DNA of 64,000 nucleotides from Pseudalkalibacillus berkeleyi (GTDB taxonomy: Bacteria > Bacillota > Bacilli > Bacillales > Fictibacillaceae), in NCBI RefSeq assembly GCF_021608225.1, contig NZ_JAKIJS010000001.1:1116001-1180000 (forward strand), read 5' to 3'. Numbering within the stretch: position 1 is the stretch's first letter; every line of letters starts with the position of its first letter. Below, piece after piece: positions 43,471 through 52,813 of the stretch. The notes under the pieces are model-generated. The model was not told where the DNA came from, made no database searches, and worked only from the letters and a program-made list of their open reading frames with translations. Made by a program: the position numbers and the translations under genes.

Positions 43471-44331
43471 ATGAATGCTTTAGAAGTAGGAAACATTGTA
43501 AATTTATCTGTAGCTAGAAAAACGGATCTTGGATATGTATTAATGAACGCTCAACGTGAAGAGGTTTTTCTTCACAAAACGGAAACGGAAGAAGACTTAG
43601 TTGAAAACAGTAAAGTTAAAGTCTTCCTTTATCACGATCATGAAGGTAGACTGGCAGCGACTACAACGATGCCTTTTATTGATATGAACAGCATCGCGTG
43701 GCTTGAAGTTGCCGGGGTACAAACAAGGTTAGGTGTATTCCTGAATATTGGGATTAAAAAGGATATTTTACTATCGAAGGATGACCTTCCAGATGACCGT
43801 TCCATTTGGCCGCAAGTAGGTGATAAACTTTATTGTGGATTACGTACAGATAAGAAAGGTCGTTTATTCGCAGATCGGGCATCAAATGAGGAAACTGAAA
43901 CAATAGCAAAGCCAGCGCCAGAAACATTACGGAATCAATATATCGTCGGACATGTATATCGATTTAACGAGCAAGGCGCAATGCTTTTCACAGATGATCA
44001 TTATATTGCATTCCTTCATCGAGATGAAGCTGATCGTGCTTTACGCTTAGGTCAACGTCTTCAAATTCGGGTTACATTCGTACGAGAAGATGGGCGATTG
44101 AACGTGTCATTGAAAGCACCGAAAGAAATTGCATATGAAGAGGATTCGCAACTTATTCTCAGTTACCTTGAAAAAAATGATGGATTCATGCCTTTCAATG
44201 ATAAATCGAACCCCAATGAGATTAAACGAGAATTTGGACTTTCTAAAGCCGCTTTTAAACGTGCGATGGGAAAATTGATGAAGGAAAAGAAAGTGGAGCA
44301 ATCCACCGAAGGCTCTAAATTAAAGGCATAA
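43471..44331 (+). CDS. cvfB: S1-like RNA-binding protein CvfB (YitL)
   Basis: A 286-aa protein with three consecutive S1-type OB domains (for example EVGNIVNLSVARKTDLGYVL and YIVGHVYRFNEQGAMLF) and a C-terminal winged helix (IKREFGLSKAAFKRAMGKL). It matches CvfB, an RNA-binding regulator first described as a virulence factor in Staphylococcus. AAAGGAAG precedes the ATG. It is a single gene. Confidence 0.88.
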   Translation: MNALEVGNIVNLSVARKTDLGYVLMNAQREEVFLHKTETEEDLVENSKVKVFLYHDHEGRLAATTTMPFIDMNSIAWLEVAGVQTRLGVFLNIGIKKDILLSKDDLPDDRSIWPQVGDKLYCGLRTDKKGRLFADRASNEETETIAKPAPETLRNQYIVGHVYRFNEQGAMLFTDDHYIAFLHRDEADRALRLGQRLQIRVTFVREDGRLNVSLKAPKEIAYEEDSQLILSYLEKNDGFMPFNDKSNPNEIKREFGLSKAAFKRAMGKLMKEKKVEQSTEGSKLKA

Positions 44332-44381
44332 TTTTAAAGAATTGTTGCCATTTGAGAACATTGCATGGAACAAGTTGTTGA

Positions 44382-44544
44382 AATACACGAGACTCCAACG
44401 GGAACAGCGGCCAAATCGAGACCCCGCAGAGCGAGGGAAGCCTAAAGGGGATCTTCGACTAAGACCCACCACGTCCTGTGGTGAACGTCGAAGCCAGCAC
44501 ATCCTGTGCAAGTGAGGCTTGAGGGTCGTCCGTGGAAGTGTATT
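44382..44544. repeat. Diverged interspersed repeat of the Bacillaceae type
   Basis: The element is bounded by inverted AATACAC (44382) and GTGTATT (44538) and holds GAGACTCC, GGGAACAGCGGCCAAA, GAGACCCCGCAG, GAGGCTTGAGG and CGTGGAAGTGTATT in the order of a short GC-rich repeat common between genes in Bacillaceae. Inside are hairpins CACCA/TGGTG and GCACA/TGTGC around two copies of CATCCTGTG/CGTCCTGTG. It is more GC-rich than its surroundings and has no ORF. The 386-base cvfB-fhs gap otherwise holds the fhs promoter. Confidence 0.6.
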
Positions 44545-44611
44545 CATCAAAATATACAAGAGCAAAAATGTAAACGAAAAACAGCTAAATTAAAATAAAC
44601 ATCATATAGCG

Positions 44612-44627
44612 ATGAAAGTGCTTTCAT
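44612..44627 (+). promoter_or_regulatory. cre-like site (CcpA) upstream of fhs
   Basis: ATGAAAGTGCTTTCAT differs from the catabolite-responsive element consensus only at the central C. It lies just upstream of a possible promoter (TTCAAA, 17 bases, GATAAT at 44652-44657), about 90 bases before the fhs start. Confidence 0.55.
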
Positions 44628-44717
44628 TTTCAAAAGACTATTGTTATCGTTGATAATGGAAGGCACAACCGTGCTCTCGTAAAAATAGAAATCATTGAGT
44701 AGATGGAGGAACGTCAA

Positions 44718-46406
44718 ATGGTTGAAAATACGAAAGTGAAATCTGACATTGAAATTGCCCAAGAAGCACAATTATTACCTATTCAAGATATTGCAGATCA
44801 ATTACAACTTACTGAAACTGAGTGGGAACCTTATGGACGTTATAAGGCTAAGATTTCATTAGATGTAATGGATCGATTGAAAGATACAAAAGATGGAAAA
44901 GTCGTACTAGTTACATCAATCAATCCTACACCTGCGGGAGAAGGAAAATCCACGGTAACTGTTGGGCTAGGACAAGCTCTTAATAAAATCGGGAAAAAAT
45001 CGGTTATAGCTTTACGTGAACCATCTCTTGGACCGAGTATGGGCATGAAGGGTGGCGCAGCTGGAGGCGGTTACTCCCAGGTAATGCCTATGGAGGAGAT
45101 CAACCTTCATTTCACAGGAGACATACATGCAATTACCACTGCAAATAATGCCCTCTCAGCTTTAATAGATAACCATATCCACCAAGGGAATGAACTGAAT
45201 ATTGATACACGAAGAATCGTTTGGAAACGTGTCATCGATATGAACGATCGCGCTTTACGAAATGTAGTTGTCGGATTAGGCGGAGCAGTCCAAGGTGTAC
45301 CTCGTGAAGATGGCTTTGATATAACGGTTGCTTCAGAAATCATGGCAATCTTCTGTTTAGCTAGGAATGTCCGTGATTTGAAAGAACGTCTATCACGTAT
45401 GGTTGTCGCCTATGATATGAATAAAGAACCTGTTACGGTCAAAGATCTGGGAGTTGAAGGTGCGTTAACCCTTCTATTAAAGGACGCGATCAAACCTAAT
45501 CTTGTACAAACGTTAGAAAATACACCTGCTCTTATTCATGGAGGTCCTTTTGCAAACATTGCACATGGTTGTAATAGTGTCATTGCAACTAAGATGGCAT
45601 CAAAATTAGGAGATTACGTCGTAACAGAGTCTGGATTTGGTGCAGACCTAGGCGCTGAGAAGTTTCTTGATATTAAAGCTCGCTACGGGGAAATCGACCC
45701 TAGTTTAGTGGTAGTCGTTGCAACAGTAAGAGCATTGAAGATGCATGGTGGAGTACCGAAGGATCAACTGGAAAAAGAAGATCTTGGTGCTTTGGAAAAA
45801 GGTATGGTCAATCTTGAGAAACACATTGAAACCATACAATCTTTCGGCTTACCTTTTGTCGTTGCATTAAATCACTTTGTGAAGGATACTGACCAAGAAG
45901 TTGAGTATGTGAAAAAGTGGTGTGCAGAAAAAGGTATCGAAGTCGCGATTGCAAAAGTTTGGGAAGATGGCGGCAAAGGTGGAGAAGAACTGGCTCAGAA
46001 GGTCGTAGACATGATTGACAAATCAGAGAATCACTATAAACCTCTTTACACGTTGGACTTGTCGCTAGAAGAAAAGATGGAAACGATTGCTCAAAAAGTG
46101 TACGGTGCAGATGGTGTAGACTTTTCTAAGAAAGCGAAGAAGCAACTGAAAGAGTTTATCGATCTCGGCTGGGAGCAGCTGCCTGTTTGTATGGCGAAAA
46201 CACAATATTCATTATCAGATGATCCTACCCTGCTTGGTCGTCCTGAAGGATTCCGTATTCAAATTCGTGAGCTAAGAGCCTCCATTGGTGCTGGTTTCAT
46301 CGTAGCGATTACAGGTAATGTAATGACAATGCCAGGCTTACCGAAAAAGCCTGCAGCAATGAATATGGATGTTACTGACGAAGGAAAAGTTGAAGGATTG
46401 TTTTAA
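44718..46406 (+). CDS. fhs: Formate-tetrahydrofolate ligase
   Basis: A 562-aa enzyme that makes 10-formyl-tetrahydrofolate from formate, ATP and THF. The ATP loop is [18 protein letters not shown] (about residue 71). [19 protein letters not shown] and the C-terminal [23 protein letters not shown] are family signatures. The ATG at 44718 has GGAGG eight bases upstream; the in-frame ATG at 44703 begins just before that site and is rejected. It is a single gene with a strong terminator. Confidence 0.95.
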   Translation: MVENTKVKSDIEIAQEAQLLPIQDIADQLQLTETEWEPYGRYKAKISLDVMDRLKDTKDGKVVLVTSINPTPAGEGKSTVTVGLGQALNKIGKKSVIALREPSLGPSMGMKGGAAGGGYSQVMPMEEINLHFTGDIHAITTANNALSALIDNHIHQGNELNIDTRRIVWKRVIDMNDRALRNVVVGLGGAVQGVPREDGFDITVASEIMAIFCLARNVRDLKERLSRMVVAYDMNKEPVTVKDLGVEGALTLLLKDAIKPNLVQTLENTPALIHGGPFANIAHGCNSVIATKMASKLGDYVVTESGFGADLGAEKFLDIKARYGEIDPSLVVVVATVRALKMHGGVPKDQLEKEDLGALEKGMVNLEKHIETIQSFGLPFVVALNHFVKDTDQEVEYVKKWCAEKGIEVAIAKVWEDGGKGGEELAQKVVDMIDKSENHYKPLYTLDLSLEEKMETIAQKVYGADGVDFSKKAKKQLKEFIDLGWEQLPVCMAKTQYSLSDDPTLLGRPEGFRIQIRELRASIGAGFIVAITGNVMTMPGLPKKPAAMNMDVTDEGKVEGLF

Positions 46407-46416
46407 ACCTATGTAT

Positions 46417-46453
46417 AGAAGGACTGACATTAAGGTGTCGGTCCTTCTTTTTA
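46417..46453 (+). terminator. Terminator of fhs
   Basis: A 13-bp stem AGAAGGACTGACA/TGTCGGTCCTTCT with one T-G pair is followed by five T residues. Confidence 0.88.
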
Positions 46454-46540
46454 AATGGATTTATTTATCACGTGGTAGCGGCCCAATGTCCGTTATTTGA
46501 TATAATGGTGAGAGAAAGCTATTAAAGGGGGAAGCGAGAC

Positions 46541-47107
46541 ATGAAAGCTTTAGTTGTAATTGATTATACGAATGATTTTGTAGCAGAAGATGGCCGGTTG
46601 ACATGTGGAGAACCAGGGCGAGCAATTGAGAGTCGTATAGTAGACTTAACAAAAATGTTTGTTAATGACGGTATCTTTGTCGTTTTTGCTGTGGATGTAC
46701 ATGATGAAAATGATCCACATCACCCAGAAAGTAGCTTATTCCCACCACATAACATACGCGGAACCTCAGGTCGTTACCAATACGGACAACTTGGCGAGTT
46801 ATATGAACAAATTAAACATCAAGTTTATTGGATGGATAAAACTCGGTATAGTGCTTTTGCCGGAACTGACTTAGAAATTAAACTGAGAGAAAGAAATATC
46901 AATGAATTACATCTTGTCGGTGTTTGTACTGATATTTGTGTGCTACATACAGCGGTAGATGCTTACAATAAAGGGTTTGGCATTGTCATCCATGAAGATG
47001 CTGTCCAAAGCTTCAATGCAGATGGTCATGCGTGGGCATTAGATCACTTTAAAAATACGCTCGGTGCTGAGATTGTTAAAGCAGAAGGTTCAAATGATAC
47101 AAAGTGA
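46541..47107 (+). CDS. pncA: Nicotinamidase PncA
   Basis: A 188-aa isochorismatase-fold hydrolase with catalytic Asp8 (VVIDYTNDFV), Lys in MDKTRYSAFAGTDLE and Cys in VGVCTDICVLHT. The metal ligands are in VDVHDENDPHHPE. It closely resembles B. subtilis PncA (YueJ), which converts nicotinamide to nicotinate for NAD salvage. GGGGG precedes the ATG. Confidence 0.9.
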   Translation: MKALVVIDYTNDFVAEDGRLTCGEPGRAIESRIVDLTKMFVNDGIFVVFAVDVHDENDPHHPESSLFPPHNIRGTSGRYQYGQLGELYEQIKHQVYWMDKTRYSAFAGTDLEIKLRERNINELHLVGVCTDICVLHTAVDAYNKGFGIVIHEDAVQSFNADGHAWALDHFKNTLGAEIVKAEGSNDTK

Positions 47108-47408
47108 TTGGAAACTAGTGAACGTTAAACTCCAAAAGACGTTAGAAGATTGGGAGAAAATGCAACGAACAACTGGAGATGAAGGAGCAGAATGGGCTGA
47201 GCGATTTGAACGACACTTCTATGAAATGATAGAAGCGGTGAAAGATTGGTACGAACATCTCAACGATCAACCCGACTCATATGAACAATTCGAGTCTATG
47301 TCTGAAATTGAAGAAATACAAAATCAGCTACCAGGACCCTTATTAATCAATTTTCTAACTGAGTTAGAAGATATTTACGATGGGATTAAGAAAAAGTCCT
47401 ATGATTAA
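47094..47408 (+). CDS. Small acidic helical protein, unknown
   Basis: A 104-aa soluble protein rich in Glu, Trp and aromatic residues (DWKLVNVKLQKTLEDWEKM, ERFERHFYEMIEAVKDWYE). It is probably all-helical. The ATG at 47094 follows AGAAGG by five bases and lies inside the pncA gene (14-base overlap), so it is likely translated with pncA. No family is recognised. Confidence 0.68.
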   Translation: MIQSDWKLVNVKLQKTLEDWEKMQRTTGDEGAEWAERFERHFYEMIEAVKDWYEHLNDQPDSYEQFESMSEIEEIQNQLPGPLLINFLTELEDIYDGIKKKSYD

Positions 47409-47440
47409 GATTGAGGAGTCTGGTCTCAAGATTCATGAGA

Positions 47441-47935
47441 TCAGATTTCATCCCACCCATATGCTAATTCAATATGACTTGTTCCCTTCACTTCAAGTGT
47501 ATCTTTGCCAACCTTCTGCCCACCCATTTTTTCATAAAAGAATTTTGATGAATTTTCTTCTAAAACCCACACGAGCATTGAGTTCCAACCTCGGCACTTG
47601 ATAGTGGAGATGACACGATTGAAAAGTTCTCTCCCGATTCCTCTACCTTGATAATTTTCAAGTAAATAGAGAGCATATATCTCTCCTTCATAACGAAATT
47701 CGTTTGATCGATTCGGTCCTCCATTAATAAACCCTACAATTCGATTGTCAACTGAAGCAACATACATGAAAGTACGATCGATGGTCAAATTGTACGTCCA
47801 TTGTTCAACTTTGGCTTCAATTGATAAATTATTCAAATATTCTTCTGAGATAATTCCGCTATATGTAGAATGCCAACTCGAAATATGAACGTGAGCAATT
47901 TGCTCAATATCACTGATTCTTGCCTCTCTGATCAA
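47441..47935 (-). CDS. GNAT-family N-acetyltransferase
   Basis: A 164-aa GNAT protein: IREARISDIEQIAHVH at the start, and the acetyl-CoA pyrophosphate loop LENYQGRGIGRELF in motif A. The substrate is unknown. TTG at 47935 has GGAGGG six bases upstream; the frame extends further upstream but without a site. It is convergent with the pncA pair. Confidence 0.83.
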   Translation of the reverse strand: MIREARISDIEQIAHVHISSWHSTYSGIISEEYLNNLSIEAKVEQWTYNLTIDRTFMYVASVDNRIVGFINGGPNRSNEFRYEGEIYALYLLENYQGRGIGRELFNRVISTIKCRGWNSMLVWVLEENSSKFFYEKMGGQKVGKDTLEVKGTSHIELAYGWDEI

Positions 47936-48040
47936 TAAAATCCCTCCTCTTATTATTGATACGTACCAAACGTCTCGATTGAGAATAAGATATATCATCT
48001 ATCATATGCGCCTAGTCCTCATTTGAAAAGAGGGAACTCA

Positions 48041-48652
48041 ATGTACAATAAATATAAGCCCGTTAAAGTAATTACTATCAATAAGGAACAAGACTACGTT
48101 AAACTTTCTTATCCGAAGCTCGTTGGTATGAAAGATCGTAAGGTTGAAGAACAAATCAATCAACAAATCCGTTATTTGGTAGGTGAACTAGTCCAAGAGG
48201 GTAGTCAACCGAATGTTACAACCGTAGACATACGTTACAAGACGGAAGTAAATCGAAATGGCGTTTACAGTGTGAAATTTATACTTTTCTACTTCATTGA
48301 GCACGCAGCACATCCAATGGAAATACAAAAAGCACTCACGTTTTCCACCTTAACTGGACATCACTATTTATTCGGAGAACTATTTGCACCAAATAGTTAC
48401 TATAAAACGAGATTGACAAAATACGTAAAGGAATTCGTAGCAAAGGAAAACATCCAATTAATTAATGAAATTCAAACGATAACGGACCAACAAGAATATT
48501 ACTTAACTGATCTGGACCTTGTCTTATTTTATCAATTGTATGAATATACTCCATATGTGTATGGATTTCTAGAAATCCCGATTCCGCTATGTGAAGTACA
48601 ATCCATGTCAGCTGAAGAAAGCCCAATTAAACAATTGACATCACGATCGTAA
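48041..48652 (+). CDS. DUF3298/RsiV-like domain protein
   Basis: A 203-aa protein with the DUF4163/DUF3298 arrangement found in the outer part of RsiV-type anti-sigma factors (YPKLVGMKDRKVEEQINQQI, then FYFIEHAAHPMEIQKALTF and an LTDLDLVLFYQLYEYTPY block). It has no membrane segment or signal peptide, so it would be cytoplasmic, unlike RsiV. The ATG at 48041 has AGAGGG six bases upstream. Function is unknown. Confidence 0.73.
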   Translation: MYNKYKPVKVITINKEQDYVKLSYPKLVGMKDRKVEEQINQQIRYLVGELVQEGSQPNVTTVDIRYKTEVNRNGVYSVKFILFYFIEHAAHPMEIQKALTFSTLTGHHYLFGELFAPNSYYKTRLTKYVKEFVAKENIQLINEIQTITDQQEYYLTDLDLVLFYQLYEYTPYVYGFLEIPIPLCEVQSMSAEESPIKQLTSRS

Positions 48653-48656
48653 AGTA

Positions 48657-48687
48657 GACCTCACTATGAGTAATGAATAGTGGGGTC
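48657..48687 (+). terminator. Terminator after the DUF3298 gene
   Basis: An 11-bp stem GACCTCACTAT/ATAGTGGGGTC with one T-G pair is followed by TTCATTT, a weak U tract. Confidence 0.65.
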
Positions 48688-48887
48688 TTCATTTAAGAGG
48701 GAAGTTATTTAATCATTATCCCTATGAAATAGCGAACAACCCAATTGATCGTTACGATTAAGGAATGAGCAAGTCCATTTTAGAAATTTGAGTCATATGT
48801 GATAGAATAGAGGTTATGGATATAATAAGTTTGTTTATATTCATGAGCTTTAAAAAAGTGGATTTCGTTTCCAATAGGAGTTAAAAG

Positions 48888-51800
48888 ATGCTTACATATT
48901 ATCACTTGCAAATGACATTCATACCGTCCTTAGATGAAAGAGGAAAGTTTCTCATATGGGTTACTAAACCTAGCGGGGAACCCATTTCTATTCAACCTTC
49001 AAGATTGCATTGGCTCCTTGGTGAGTCTAATCTTTCACATGTTTTCACGAGTGAAAACGAAGCAACGAAAACATTGATGGTGGATTGGGATGAAGAACAT
49101 TACGAAGTAGAAGGTGTTCTCGTTGATATGTGGAGAGTGTATTTATTTTTGCAGAATCCGACTGCACATTCAATGGTAGGTTCTTTCTATTTTGGTGAAA
49201 GCTTTGTATATTGGGAAACGGTTGCACGAAGCATAAAATCATTAATTCGAGCGGGACAATACTTCCCGACTATATATGAAATTTCAAAAGAAAAGCGTCA
49301 CTATGCCTATGCCCAATGGATGATTAGTAGGCATTCGATTGAACAACGTACGATGTCAGATTGGCTTAAGTCAGCATCACCACTTATATTTTCATTTGAA
49401 CATTTGTCTACGTTTCCGATAAGAGAGTGGCAAAATTTAATGCTTGATATATGGGCTGATCAAGTTATTAAGGTCCATATCACATCAGGCCCAGAAATTG
49501 GTTTAGACGGGATTACTGAGGAACATTCAGAAGTCATGATCAGTTGGGAAAGAGCATTAACGAACGCCAACGCGAGTTTCTTTCAAATATTTGAAAAGAA
49601 AAGTGACATTCAAAAGCTTCATGTCCTTATTCGTGAAGTACGAAAATGGCATGAACCCATCAGTACGGATCGGTACCGTTCATTGGAAAAGGGATTAGTA
49701 AACTTTAAACAGCAGTTCATTCAAACAGGTTTTTCTGTTCAGGGACTGAACATAAATTGTTTTCCTACAAATGATGAGGAAATGAGATCATGGGGATTGC
49801 AAATTTCTGTTGAGGGGGAATATGAAGAAAGTTTATTACAATTACCAATAGATGATTCAAGAATTACTCGTTCCCATATCAAGAATTGGGTAGATGATCG
49901 AATTAACTATTTGGTACAAATGGATGATACTCTTTATCAATCTCAACGGATGTTAAGACAATCCGGATCAATTGAAATATCACTTGATACATTAAGGTCA
50001 CTACATGAAAACATGAGTGTGCTTAAATCAATGAATATACACTTAACGTTTCCAGAGGGATTATCATTACAATCCTTTGATCGAGAAGACGTTCAAGTCT
50101 CTTTGAAAGTCAATAACGACCATGGAGATGGAGTAGGCTTAAGTAGTTTATTAAACTTTAATTGGAAAATTGCCATTGGAGATATAGAGATGTCTGTTGA
50201 AGAATTCAAGCGACTCGTTTATCGCAGACAGTATATCATCCAGAAAGATGATGCATGGGTAATGTTACCTCAAGATAAAATTGAAGAGATTTTTCATGAA
50301 ATGAATGAATTAGAGCCGATTGTTAGAAGTCGCGCATCTTTTTCTACCCTAGTTGGTGTGAGTGCTAAAAATAAAGATTTTCAGTCTGAAATCGATTTAG
50401 ACATCGATCGAGAGGTAAAGGACTATTTAGACCATTTCTTAAGCCCAACGGAAGAGCAATATCATGTACCAGACAATTTTCAAGGTGAACTCAGACCATA
50501 TCAGAAAAAGGGTTATCAATGGATGCGTTCACATAGAGATAAACGGATCGGGGTATGTCTCGCAGATGATATGGGACTTGGGAAAACCATTCAAGCGATC
50601 ACATACTTGTTGGATGTTGAGAAACAAGCCACACCTCACTTAATCATTTGTCCAACCTCTGTATTAGGGAATTGGAAACAAGAAGTTAAGCGGTTTGCAC
50701 CGTCATTAAATGTGCACTTACATCACGGTGCAGAACGGTCCAAAGATATAGATGAATTTCAAAACACCATAAAGGATAAAGACGTGGTCATAACGAGCTA
50801 TGCGCTGTTGTTAAGAGACAGCCAATTATTTGCAGAGCTAAATTGGAACGCAGTCATTCTTGACGAAGCTCAAATGATAAAAAACCCTTCAACGAAACAA
50901 AGCCGACTCGTAAGGTCATTATCATCTATACACAGAATTGCGTTAACGGGGACACCAATGGAAAACCGGTTAGAGGAACTTTGGTCTATTTCTGATTTCT
51001 TAAATCCGGGCTACCTTGGGAACCGATCCACCTTTAATCAACAATTTATCCGTCCAATAGAAAAGAAAGGACAAAAAGAACGCGTAGAGGTTTTAAAAAG
51101 GTTAATCCAGCCTTTCTTATTAAGAAGATCTAAACAACAAACCTCAATTGTTGAAGAGCTGCCAGAAAAGACTGAAGCTAAGATCCATTGTCAATTGACA
51201 AAGGAACAAGCATCACTTTATCAAATGGTTGTCGATCAAATACGGGAAAAGCTACAATCTACTACAGGGATGGAGAGAAGAGGAACGATTCTTGGGGGGA
51301 TCACCAAACTGAAACAAGTGTGTAATCATCCATCTTTGTTAACTTGGGATGAACCAGTAGCTTCACAATCAGGTAAGATTGCCAAGTTTCTTGAAATACT
51401 GGACACAAATATGAAGGATGGAGAAAAAGCCCTCGTATTTACCCAATATGTGAAAATGGGAGACTTACTAAAGAACTTAATGGAAAAAGAATCAAAAGAT
51501 ACGACTGTATTCTTTTTACATGGTGGTATTCCGTCGCAGAAGCGTGAACAAATGTTGAAGAAATTCAGAGATACACAATCGAAAAGGTGTATTTTCATTT
51601 TATCGATAAAAGCTGGTGGAGTCGGATTGAATTTGACGGAAGCGAATCATGTTATTCATATGGATCGATGGTGGAATCCTGCTGTAGAAAATCAAGCAAC
51701 GGACCGAGCATTTCGAATTGGTCAAGAACAGAATGTAAGTGTATATAAAATGATTACTGTCGGTACGCTTGAAGAGGGTATTGATAAATTAATCGATCGA

Positions 51801-51914
51801 AAGTCTAAGCTCACTTCCCAGATTGTAAGCCATGATGATCAGTGGGTGACGGAAATGAGTGATAAGGAATTAATCGATTTGATTCAGTTACGTGAGAAGG
51901 TGTTGTACTCATGA
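48888..51914 (+). CDS. SNF2-family DNA helicase/translocase
   Basis: A 1008-aa protein. The first 500 residues form the helical N-terminal region of bacterial SNF2 proteins. The motor follows with ADDMGLGKTIQAI (Walker A, about residue 560), LDEAQMIKNP (DEAQ rather than DEAH), ALTGTPMENRLEELWS, then the helicase C part with IKAGGVGLNL and RAFRIGQEQNV. It probably moves on DNA or removes bound proteins or polymerase. It overlaps the next gene by four bases, and the two proteins very likely act together. Confidence 0.9.
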   Translation: MLTYYHLQMTFIPSLDERGKFLIWVTKPSGEPISIQPSRLHWLLGESNLSHVFTSENEATKTLMVDWDEEHYEVEGVLVDMWRVYLFLQNPTAHSMVGSFYFGESFVYWETVARSIKSLIRAGQYFPTIYEISKEKRHYAYAQWMISRHSIEQRTMSDWLKSASPLIFSFEHLSTFPIREWQNLMLDIWADQVIKVHITSGPEIGLDGITEEHSEVMISWERALTNANASFFQIFEKKSDIQKLHVLIREVRKWHEPISTDRYRSLEKGLVNFKQQFIQTGFSVQGLNINCFPTNDEEMRSWGLQISVEGEYEESLLQLPIDDSRITRSHIKNWVDDRINYLVQMDDTLYQSQRMLRQSGSIEISLDTLRSLHENMSVLKSMNIHLTFPEGLSLQSFDREDVQVSLKVNNDHGDGVGLSSLLNFNWKIAIGDIEMSVEEFKRLVYRRQYIIQKDDAWVMLPQDKIEEIFHEMNELEPIVRSRASFSTLVGVSAKNKDFQSEIDLDIDREVKDYLDHFLSPTEEQYHVPDNFQGELRPYQKKGYQWMRSHRDKRIGVCLADDMGLGKTIQAITYLLDVEKQATPHLIICPTSVLGNWKQEVKRFAPSLNVHLHHGAERSKDIDEFQNTIKDKDVVITSYALLLRDSQLFAELNWNAVILDEAQMIKNPSTKQSRLVRSLSSIHRIALTGTPMENRLEELWSISDFLNPGYLGNRSTFNQQFIRPIEKKGQKERVEVLKRLIQPFLLRRSKQQTSIVEELPEKTEAKIHCQLTKEQASLYQMVVDQIREKLQSTTGMERRGTILGGITKLKQVCNHPSLLTWDEPVASQSGKIAKFLEILDTNMKDGEKALVFTQYVKMGDLLKNLMEKESKDTTVFFLHGGIPSQKREQMLKKFRDTQSKRCIFILSIKAGGVGLNLTEANHVIHMDRWWNPAVENQATDRAFRIGQEQNVSVYKMITVGTLEEGIDKLIDRKSKLTSQIVSHDDQWVTEMSDKELIDLIQLREKVLYS

Positions 51915-52453
51915 AGAATCGAAGAAATGCTGCAGATTCTAAATTACAACAATGGTTGAACAGATTTTCGGAAAATGTAGATTACAGCCGATTTCAACAT
52001 GGAATGAAGCTGTATAACGCTCAAAGCGTACATGATTTTCACGTATATCCGAACCATTTTGAATGTATTGTGGAAGGAAATCTAGATGAATATCAGGTGA
52101 AAGGTTATTATTCCTTAAGCGACGGAGCACCGCTATTAAAGGACTACGAAATAACATGTAACTGTCCTGACGATGTTGACGTATGTAAGCATAGTGTATG
52201 TGCAACGATGTATTTCATATTAAATGAACTGGATGATGAAAATAATCCATCTGATGAAAAAGTCCAACAAGCCAGAAAAGTGATGATTGAAGAACCGTTG
52301 GCAAAGTTGGAATTGGATGTGAATGCACAAAATGTTACTTTGTTAGACTTGCATAAACATAGAGGAAGCAGAGTAATTGATAACCGAGATTACATTGAGA
52401 GAGTTCATGAACGGATTATGAAAGTGATGGATGAACTTAAAGAAAGAGAATAA
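51911..52453 (+). CDS. SWIM zinc-finger protein, partner of the SNF2 helicase
   Basis: A 180-aa protein with a SWIM zinc finger: CNCPDDVDVCKHSVCATMYF (C-x-C...C-x-H). The N-terminal lead-in (FQHGMKLYNAQSVHDF) is typical of SWIM domains next to bacterial SNF2 proteins. In many genomes the two are fused or adjacent. It should bind nucleic acid or the helicase. The start overlaps the helicase stop (ATGA). Confidence 0.87.
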   Translation: MKNRRNAADSKLQQWLNRFSENVDYSRFQHGMKLYNAQSVHDFHVYPNHFECIVEGNLDEYQVKGYYSLSDGAPLLKDYEITCNCPDDVDVCKHSVCATMYFILNELDDENNPSDEKVQQARKVMIEEPLAKLELDVNAQNVTLLDLHKHRGSRVIDNRDYIERVHERIMKVMDELKERE

Positions 52454-52471
52454 GAACGTGATTAAGCCGTT

Positions 52472-52528
52472 AAGAGGGGTGACTTGAAGGACAATGTAGT
52501 GTATGTCCTTTAAAAGTCGTCCTCTTTT
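52472..52528 (+). terminator. Long terminator hairpin after the SNF2-SWIM pair
   Basis: AAGAGG/CCTCTT, GACTT/AAGTC and AAGGACA/TGTCCTT pair successively into one long arm of about 57 bases ending in TTTT. Confidence 0.75.
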
Positions 52529-52647
52529 CATGTTTTTGGGCCGATTTAGGAACATTTGCGTGAAAATGAGGAGTAAATCAATAAAACTTAGATGTGTCTG
52601 CACACTTTTTGAATTGAAGAGCTCAATAATTGATCGGAATGCCACCG

Positions 52648-52769
52648 TTATCTAGAAGAAAACGATATTATCTAGAAAAAGGCGATTTTATCTTAGAAAA
52701 AAACGATATTATCTAGAAAAATCCTGATTTATCTAGAAAAAAATCAATATTATCTAGAAAAAAGGCGTG
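52648..52769. repeat. Tandem 20-21 bp repeat (six units, TTATCTAGAAAAA core)
   Basis: Six imperfect head-to-tail units start at about 52648, 52668, 52688, 52709, 52730 and 52750. Each has TTATCTAGA followed by an A run of 5-7 and often CGAT. The TCTAGA centres are spaced 20, 20, 21, 20 and 21 bases, about two helical turns, so the A-tracts face the same side of the helix. Unit 3 has one inserted T. There is no unique spacer, so it is not CRISPR. It lies just past the terminator of the 46-aa gene. Confidence 0.85.
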
Positions 52770-52803
52770 ACCTGGTAAAATTGCCCCTCCTACAAGTCAC
52801 ACC
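52764..52803 (-). terminator. Terminator of the 46-aa gene
   Basis: GGCGTGAC (52764) pairs with GTCACACC (52796) with one mismatch. On the minus strand the stem is followed by a T-run supplied by the A-tract of the last tandem repeat unit. Confidence 0.6.
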
Positions 52804-52813
52804 CCACGGTCTT

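Noticed and set aside
52648-52769. CRISPR array
   Set aside because: Units are directly joined with a 20-21 bp period and no unique spacers; no cas genes nearby.
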